Assembly: GCA_964388455.1 (NCBI GenBank)
Contig: CAYMAN010000008.1
Span: 1-64,000, forward strand
Length of the DNA: 64,000 nt
Direction: 5' to 3'
From: JBBRWO01 sp964388455
GTDB lineage: Bacteria > Actinomycetota > Coriobacteriia > Anaerosomatales > JAAXUF01
Positions 59,536 through 64,000 of this stretch are shown here, one piece after another; position 1 is the first letter of the stretch; the number at the start of each line of letters is the position of its first letter. Made by a program: the position numbers and the translations under genes. A model generated the notes under the pieces. The model was not told the DNA's origin. It made no database searches and worked only from the letters and a program-made list of their open reading frames with translations.

Positions 59536-60627
59536 CTAGACGAGAAGTGACGCGTACAGGGCAACAGTCGCTTCAGTGACGCGATCCCAGTCGTACTCGT
59601 GCGTGACTCTTTGCTGGAGTTCGGCAGTTCGTGTCTTGAGCTCTCGCATTCTCGGCAGGAGTTGCGAGAGTCGCAGGGCGAGGTCGTCGACGTCTCCCGC
59701 GCGGAAGTAGTCACCTTGGTCGCCCAGGACTTCTCGGTTGGGCGTGATGTCGCTCGCGAGTACCGGCGTTCCGTAGGCCAGCGATTCGAGCAGGACGATG
59801 GGCAGTCCCTCCAGAAGAGACGGCAGTACGAACAGGCCTGCATGCCGGAACACCGAGGCGAGCTGCGCCCCGTAGAGGTATCCCGTGAAGATCACGTCAC
59901 CGCCCGCGCCATGCAACCCGCGAACGTAGTCGTCCGTGAAGCTCGCACCCCCGACAATGACCAGCTTCTTTGACGTATTGAGACACCGCCACGCAGCGAT
60001 GAGGTCGTGAGCGCCCTTTTCCGGGACGAGCCGACCCACATATACCGCGTACTCGCCAGAGTCAACGCCCAGGCTCGCGACGAACCCGGGGTCATCCTCA
60101 CGTGTCGTCGCCACTCCGTTCGGGATGTAGTGAACGCTCTGTGCGCCCTCTGCTTTGTAGAAGTCGGAGAGAGTCTTGGAGACGACGATGGTCGCATCGG
60201 GGGTGTTGAGCGCCATGTTCTCGGCAGTCTGCAATGCGAGTCTGGCAAGCGGGTTCCATTTCGCCCTTCGCCAGTCTTGTCCATGGACAGTCGCAACGAG
60301 GTGGCGGTCGCGTCGGCGTGCCAGGGGAGCGGTCAGACAGGGGCCGATAGCGTGGTAGTGGACGATATCGAAGGGCTGTCGACGGCTGTCGAGCGAGCTC
60401 AGGAAGCTGTGCGTGATTGCGTCGAGATGCTTGGTGGCAATCGAGGGTCGGCTTCTCAGCTGTATCCCCTTGTAGGCGGAGAGGCCAGGGTCTGAGTAGC
60501 TAGGGCGCGTGTAGACGACAACCTCGTGACCAAGCGCGGCCAATCGTGTGCCGAGCTGCTCCACATGGTGCTCGACGCCGCCGAACGTAGCGGGAAGACC
60601 CTTTTGTCCGATCATTGCTATTCGCAT
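59536..60627 (-). CDS. GT4-family glycosyltransferase
   Basis: 363 residues. The N terminus, IAMIGQKGLPATFGGVEHHVEQL, is that of rhamnosyl/GT4 transferases with the GG-(V/I)-E-x-H signature, such as WbbL- or WsaD-like proteins. The donor domain shows AVYVGRLVPEKGAHDLIAAW, VIFTGYLYGAQLASVFRHAGLFVLPS and LEGLPIVLLESLAYGTPVLA with the E-x7-E motif. ATG 60627 lies 4 nt after the radical SAM gene's stop codon (60634-60632), so translation of the two is likely coupled. The upstream in-frame extension overlaps the radical SAM gene and is unconserved. Confidence 0.9.
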   Translation of the reverse strand: MRIAMIGQKGLPATFGGVEHHVEQLGTRLAALGHEVVVYTRPSYSDPGLSAYKGIQLRSRPSIATKHLDAITHSFLSSLDSRRQPFDIVHYHAIGPCLTAPLARRRDRHLVATVHGQDWRRAKWNPLARLALQTAENMALNTPDATIVVSKTLSDFYKAEGAQSVHYIPNGVATTREDDPGFVASLGVDSGEYAVYVGRLVPEKGAHDLIAAWRCLNTSKKLVIVGGASFTDDYVRGLHGAGGDVIFTGYLYGAQLASVFRHAGLFVLPSLLEGLPIVLLESLAYGTPVLASDITPNREVLGDQGDYFRAGDVDDLALRLSQLLPRMRELKTRTAELQQRVTHEYDWDRVTEATVALYASLLV

Positions 60628-60631
60628 TGAC

Positions 60632-61621
60632 CTAGCGCATCCCTGCACAACCGGCAACCGGGTCAAGCGCCCCTGTCAGCTTGGCTTTTGCCACCCAGCG
60701 AATCGGTACCGCAAGATTCTGTTTCATCGCGGGAGCGACCGATCCGATCATCCAGCACTCCTGAGTGCAGGTGCCAACCTGTTCGCGAATCGACTTCGCC
60801 GCGTCGCTGGTCCATATCTCATCAAACGACGACTCCTTGAGTGACCCCATGGCCGAGCCATCCTCGTGAGCCATTCCGTTGCAGGGCCTGATGACTCCGA
60901 ACGGGTCGATGAAGAACATGTCGCTGCCCATCCCACAGGGAAGTGCTCGCGAACCGCCCCGGGCTTTGTTGGCCAGGCCCATGTTGAACCACGCCCTAAA
61001 CCACTTCTTGGGGGAGTTGGAGGCAATCTGCTTCCGTGCGAGTTCCTCGAAGCGAGAGGCAACTCGTTCGGGATCCTGGATCTCGTTGTCGTCTTTGTGA
61101 AAGTAGTAGCTGTTGTGCGTCACGGCCGTGGCCAGCTCGAAGCCCATTGAGTCCGCCAACTCCGCTAGCTCGAGAAGATCGTCGGCGTTGCGGTCCGACA
61201 CGGTGATGCCAAATCCGATGTCACGGCATCCGATATGCCTCAGCTGGAGCAGCGTTCTCATGCCGTGATCAAACCCATCCTTCAAGCCCCGCAGTTCGTC
61301 GTTGGCCGCGGGCAGGCCTTCAATGCTGACGCGAAAACCGAGGTTCGGGAATCGGCGAGCCAGCTCCAGCACGCGGTCGGTGTGGTAGCCGTTGGTGGAT
61401 ACGACGATGCGGTCGGTCTTGGACTGTACGACTTCGATGATCTCGCTGAGGTCGTCGCGCAGGAATGGTTCTCCGCCGGTGATATTCACGAACTTGAGGT
61501 GGGGGAGAGAGAGGAGGTCGTCTGGAGCAATCTCTTCCGTAGGCGCGGTCGGGTATTGCCATGTGTTGCACATGTAGCATTTCGCATTGCAGCGGTATGT
61601 GACAACGATTGCGGCTTCCAA
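60632..61621 (-). CDS. Radical SAM protein with SPASM-like C-terminal domain
   Basis: 329 residues. The [4Fe-4S] cluster motif that binds SAM is TYRCNAKCYMC near residue 9-18, followed by the GGEP motif (NITGGEPFLRDD). A cysteine-rich C-terminal region (ALPCGMGSDMFF, GVIRPCNGM, GTCTQECWM) matches a SPASM-type domain that holds extra clusters. These proteins modify peptides or sugars. The gene is tied to a glycosyltransferase, so action on a sugar or glycan-linked step is a fair guess, though radical SAM enzymes next to glycosyltransferases are of unknown substrate. The start is TTG 61621 after GAGG. A minus-strand -10 (TACTAT, 61759 to 61754) lies upstream. Confidence 0.85.
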   Translation of the reverse strand: MEAAIVVTYRCNAKCYMCNTWQYPTAPTEEIAPDDLLSLPHLKFVNITGGEPFLRDDLSEIIEVVQSKTDRIVVSTNGYHTDRVLELARRFPNLGFRVSIEGLPAANDELRGLKDGFDHGMRTLLQLRHIGCRDIGFGITVSDRNADDLLELAELADSMGFELATAVTHNSYYFHKDDNEIQDPERVASRFEELARKQIASNSPKKWFRAWFNMGLANKARGGSRALPCGMGSDMFFIDPFGVIRPCNGMAHEDGSAMGSLKESSFDEIWTSDAAKSIREQVGTCTQECWMIGSVAPAMKQNLAVPIRWVAKAKLTGALDPVAGCAGMR

Positions 61622-61918
61622 GATTCAGTCCTCAAGATGGAGTGTCGGCGGTTGCGTGATCATGGTGGCCGATGGTGATCTGCTGCAGGACGACAGTTCG
61701 GATGCGCTAGACGGGGTTCTTTCACCAATCCAAGCCAGCCCAGCAGCGAAGAAATAGTACACCACTTGCGTAGCCGTTCGGGCAGCGAAGCCATCGCAGT
61801 CTGGATTCGGCTCACTCGACAGTTAGGTTCCAAATAACCAGAATCGGATGTTCGGCAGAAATGGGCTATGCTCTCCGACGACATTCTGACATTGCCTGAT
61901 GCATAGGAGCGCGTAGCG
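61622..61918. other. Divergent intergenic region, 297 bp
   Basis: No gene I can support. It is AT-richer than most of the window. It holds a minus-strand -10 candidate (TACTAT, 61759 to 61754) for the radical SAM gene and a plus-strand TATGCT (61867-61872) 46 nt before the GT39-like gene. A 31-codon frame from ATG 61662 has no ribosome site and is probably chance. Confidence 0.5.
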
Positions 61919-63529
61919 ATGCCGCCAGAATCCACGTCTGACACTGCTGTGACGGTTCTCGAAAGCGCCACCCCTGAGGTATCGCGCGGAACTGTCGCGC
62001 TGCGGTGGATTTCGGCGCATGCGAGTCGCATTGTTTTGGGCCTTGTTTTGCTGGTCGCTGCAGTCTTGCGATTCTGGGATCTTGGGCGTCTCGGTCTGTG
62101 GTTCGATGAGCTGTTTACGGTAGCTGAGACCTCTCACGGTCCGGTATTCGCAGTCCAGAAGATCATGGCGGACCTGCAGCCTCCTTTGTACTTCGTTATG
62201 CAGTCATTGTTTGTTCCGATTTTCGGTCGGTCAGAGTGGGCCATGCGTGTGCTGCCGGCGATTGCGGGAGTGGCGACGACCGGCGTTCTATTCTTGCTCG
62301 GGAAGAGGATGTTCAGCGAGAGGGCTGGGCTATGGGTCGCCGCGCTCTTCGCTGTGAGTCCGCTCGCGATCAAGTATGCACAGGAGGCCCGAGGCAATTC
62401 GCTTTTGATTCTCATGAGCGCACTCGTGCTACTGGCCTTCATTAATCTGGCGTACAAGCCGGACACGAGGCGAGCGATCATGCTCGGTGCTGCAATCGCA
62501 GGCCTGGCGTATACGCACGTTTACGGCTATCTAGCCGTCCCGCTGCTTCTAGTTGTTGTCCTCGTCCGTCCGAAGTTGCGAATGGAGCTTGGCCGGCTTG
62601 TCGCAATCGCGTACGGCGTGGCCGCCGCTCTCTTCCTTCCTTGGGCCTTCTTCATCCCAGCACAGGTCAGGATCGTCACACGCATGTCGGCGCGAGGCGG
62701 CTGGTGGCTCGATTCCCAGCGTCCTGCGTCGGTCATCCAGTCTCTCCTCGATACCCTCACCGCCTTTTCCTCGCCAGAGCACTTCGCGGTCGGAATCGGA
62801 TTCGTGCTGTTGATGGTCGTCGGGGTTGTCGGCGCCTTCGATCTTGGCCTTCCCGGTACCGGATACTCGCCGTCAGCCGCCGAGACGACCGAAAACGAGC
62901 CGATCAGCGAGGTCGACATCATCTGGGTGCTTGTCGCATTCGCGGTCGTTCCAATCCTGACGGGGCTTCTGATCTCGAAATACGTGGTCGTCGTCCACAA
63001 TCTCAGAAGTTGTCTCGGCGCTCTGCCTGCCGTGTTCCTGCTTGTGGTGAGAGGCGGCCAGCGCTTGCCGCGACGCCTCGGCGAGCTGGCTTTGCTGGCC
63101 CTACTGGTTGCGGCTATCGCGGGCATCCCTGGATACTTCCAAGAGACGTTCACCAAGGGCTCGTGGCGGGAAGCTGCGGCAAGAGTGCTGCAGTATCAGA
63201 CTCCCCAGACCGCCGTACTCGCCGACGGATACCCACCCGTGGTGGATCTGACGGTATACGCCGATATCCTCGGCCGTGAGGGCGCCATCAAGCCGGCGCA
63301 GGTAGTCGCTGGCGGATCGGGCGAGACGACGATCGTGGTCCAGGCGTATGGGGCATCTAAGTCGACCGCCCTTGCCCTGTACCTCGCTCCCTACGACCGT
63401 GTCATAGCGGCCTCACTCAAACCGAGCAACGTTGTCTTCGATTACTTGGACGGTCAAGGCGCATGGCATCGCACAGATAGTTGGCTACGCGCGGACACCA
63501 ACGTTGTGACGTGGGAGAAGGACCAGTAG
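61919..63529 (+). CDS. GT39/ArnT-like membrane glycosyltransferase
   Basis: 536 residues with about 11-12 membrane helices, using polyprenyl-phosphate sugars outside the membrane. The first loop carries GLWFDELFTVAE, where the D-E pair is the expected metal/catalytic site of GT39 and ArnT-type enzymes, and the second conserved stretch is DLQPPLYFVMQS, which has glutamine where H-PP-L-Y is usual. The C-terminal outside part (about 410-536) is soluble. It may add a sugar to the exported glycan or to proteins. ATG 61919 has AGGAG upstream. Its G+C content and third codon positions look lower than in the rest of the window. Confidence 0.8.
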   Translation: MPPESTSDTAVTVLESATPEVSRGTVALRWISAHASRIVLGLVLLVAAVLRFWDLGRLGLWFDELFTVAETSHGPVFAVQKIMADLQPPLYFVMQSLFVPIFGRSEWAMRVLPAIAGVATTGVLFLLGKRMFSERAGLWVAALFAVSPLAIKYAQEARGNSLLILMSALVLLAFINLAYKPDTRRAIMLGAAIAGLAYTHVYGYLAVPLLLVVVLVRPKLRMELGRLVAIAYGVAAALFLPWAFFIPAQVRIVTRMSARGGWWLDSQRPASVIQSLLDTLTAFSSPEHFAVGIGFVLLMVVGVVGAFDLGLPGTGYSPSAAETTENEPISEVDIIWVLVAFAVVPILTGLLISKYVVVVHNLRSCLGALPAVFLLVVRGGQRLPRRLGELALLALLVAAIAGIPGYFQETFTKGSWREAAARVLQYQTPQTAVLADGYPPVVDLTVYADILGREGAIKPAQVVAGGSGETTIVVQAYGASKSTALALYLAPYDRVIAASLKPSNVVFDYLDGQGAWHRTDSWLRADTNVVTWEKDQ

Positions 63530-63537
63530 AGGAGGCG

Positions 63538-63600
63538 ATGCACGGCTCATCCCACGAAGCCGGACAATGGCGCGTGAAACACGTGCTCATCTGGTGCTAG
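63538..63600 (+). CDS. Possible 20-residue small protein
   Basis: An ATG with a strong site AGGAGGCG stands 8 nt after the stop of the GT39-like gene and opens a 20-codon frame ending VLIWC-stop. It overlaps the convergent methyltransferase gene by 14 nt. No family is known to me. The good ribosome site is the only evidence; it could be chance. Confidence 0.2.
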   Translation: MHGSSHEAGQWRVKHVLIWC

Positions 63601-64000
63601 GGTCCTGTCGCTTCGCCACGACCACGATCCACTCGGGCTTGAACATGCGGCGGGCGACTGAGTCGGCAGCTCGCCATAGGGCCGCAGGAAGCGACCAGGC
63701 AATCGGGAGAAACGGACCCCGAAGCAGAGGGCCACTCCCGAGTCCGAACGTCTGCGGCGTCTCAAAACCGGCGGCCGCAACCATGCCGCTGAGTGAGTCT
63801 GGAGTGAATGAGCGAATGTGGCCGTGCGTGAACACGCTTGTGCCGCAGTGCGGGCAAACGTCGAAAGTCAGGTTCTCATCCCACGGGACTGATACCACCA
63901 GGGTTCCGCCGGGGCGGACGACCCTAGCAAGCTCGAGCAACGCGGATTCAGGGCTCGCTAGATGCTCCAGCACCTCTGAGCAGACCGCAGTATCAAATGT
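63587..64000 (-). CDS. Class I SAM-dependent methyltransferase, partial (5' end outside window)
   Basis: C-terminal 137 residues of a Methyltransf_11/23-type enzyme. The motif at the window edge (DTAVCSEVLEHL) is the post-SAM-binding strand with the E-V-x-E-H signature, followed by RVVRPGGTLVVSVPW. The CPHCG pair and the HxHIRSFTPDSLSGMV segment are common in methyltransferases of polysaccharide loci. The frame continues through the last base, so the gene is cut by the window. It may methylate a sugar of the glycan, which would fit with the nearby ahcY, but the target is unknown. Confidence 0.88.
   Translation of the reverse strand, partial: TFDTAVCSEVLEHLASPESALLELARVVRPGGTLVVSVPWDENLTFDVCPHCGTSVFTHGHIRSFTPDSLSGMVAAAGFETPQTFGLGSGPLLRGPFLPIAWSLPAALWRAADSVARRMFKPEWIVVVAKRQDPSTR

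Noticed and set aside
61662..61757. 31-codon frame in the divergent gap
   Set aside because: No ribosome-binding site, and it runs over the minus-strand promoter candidate.

Overview
This 64-kb window is GC-rich (roughly two-thirds G+C by eye), densely coded, and has no rRNA, tRNA, transposase, integrase or CRISPR array that I can see. It most likely comes from an actinobacterium, and I would guess the class Coriobacteriia or a close relative. The reasons are the housekeeping order prfA-prmC-ywlC-rpiB-glyA-upp-comEB-wecA-atp, the secreted proteins with cell-wall-binding type 2 (CWB2) repeats, an actinobacterial-type SpoIID/LytB protein, an LCP ligase, many GTG/TTG starts, some apparently leaderless genes, and no outer-membrane genes. 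The assignment is inference, not proof.

Region 1 (1-15.4 kb) is conserved housekeeping: the 3' part of prfA, prmC, a tRNA threonylcarbamoyl-AMP synthase, rpiB, glyA, upp, a dCMP deaminase, a WecA/TagO-type lipid-carrier sugar-phosphate transferase, then a promoter and the ATP synthase operon (AtpI-like, atpBEFHAGDC) closed by a clear terminator, then murA and fabZ.

Region 2 (15.4-23.9 kb) makes activated sugars for a wall polymer. Four adjacent genes match the WbpA-B-D-E route to UDP-2,3-diacetamido-2,3-dideoxy-glucuronic acid. They are followed by an LCP (LytR-CpsA-Psr) ligase, and on the other strand by a glycosyltransferase and a UDP-glucose-type dehydrogenase.

Region 3 (24.0-32.0 kb) encodes exported wall proteins: a membrane-anchored protein of unknown function, a CWB2 protein with Ig-like domains, a CWB2-L,D-transpeptidase fusion, an M6-type metalloprotease and an amidase with CWB2 repeats. 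CWB2 repeats are known in clostridia to hold proteins on anionic wall polymers, so regions 2 and 3 may be ligand and bound proteins.

Region 4 (32.0-46.8 kb) has a glycosyltransferase, a Wzx-type flippase, a full pseudaminic-acid pathway (pseB, pseC, pseG, pseH, pseI and an SpsF-type cytidylyltransferase), a SpoIID/LytB protein with a duplicated C-terminal domain, a GT-B-like transferase, an SGNH hydrolase and an AsnB-type amidotransferase.

Region 5 (46.9-64 kb) carries several GT4 glycosyltransferases, an ABC exporter, a Wzy/ligase-like membrane protein, a chain-length (Wzz-like) protein, a purine nucleoside phosphorylase, S-adenosylhomocysteinase, a radical SAM/SPASM protein, a GT39-like membrane glycosyltransferase and a partial methyltransferase. 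Together regions 2-5 look like one surface-glycan island able to make, decorate, export and attach acidic polysaccharide (and perhaps glycosylate surface proteins).
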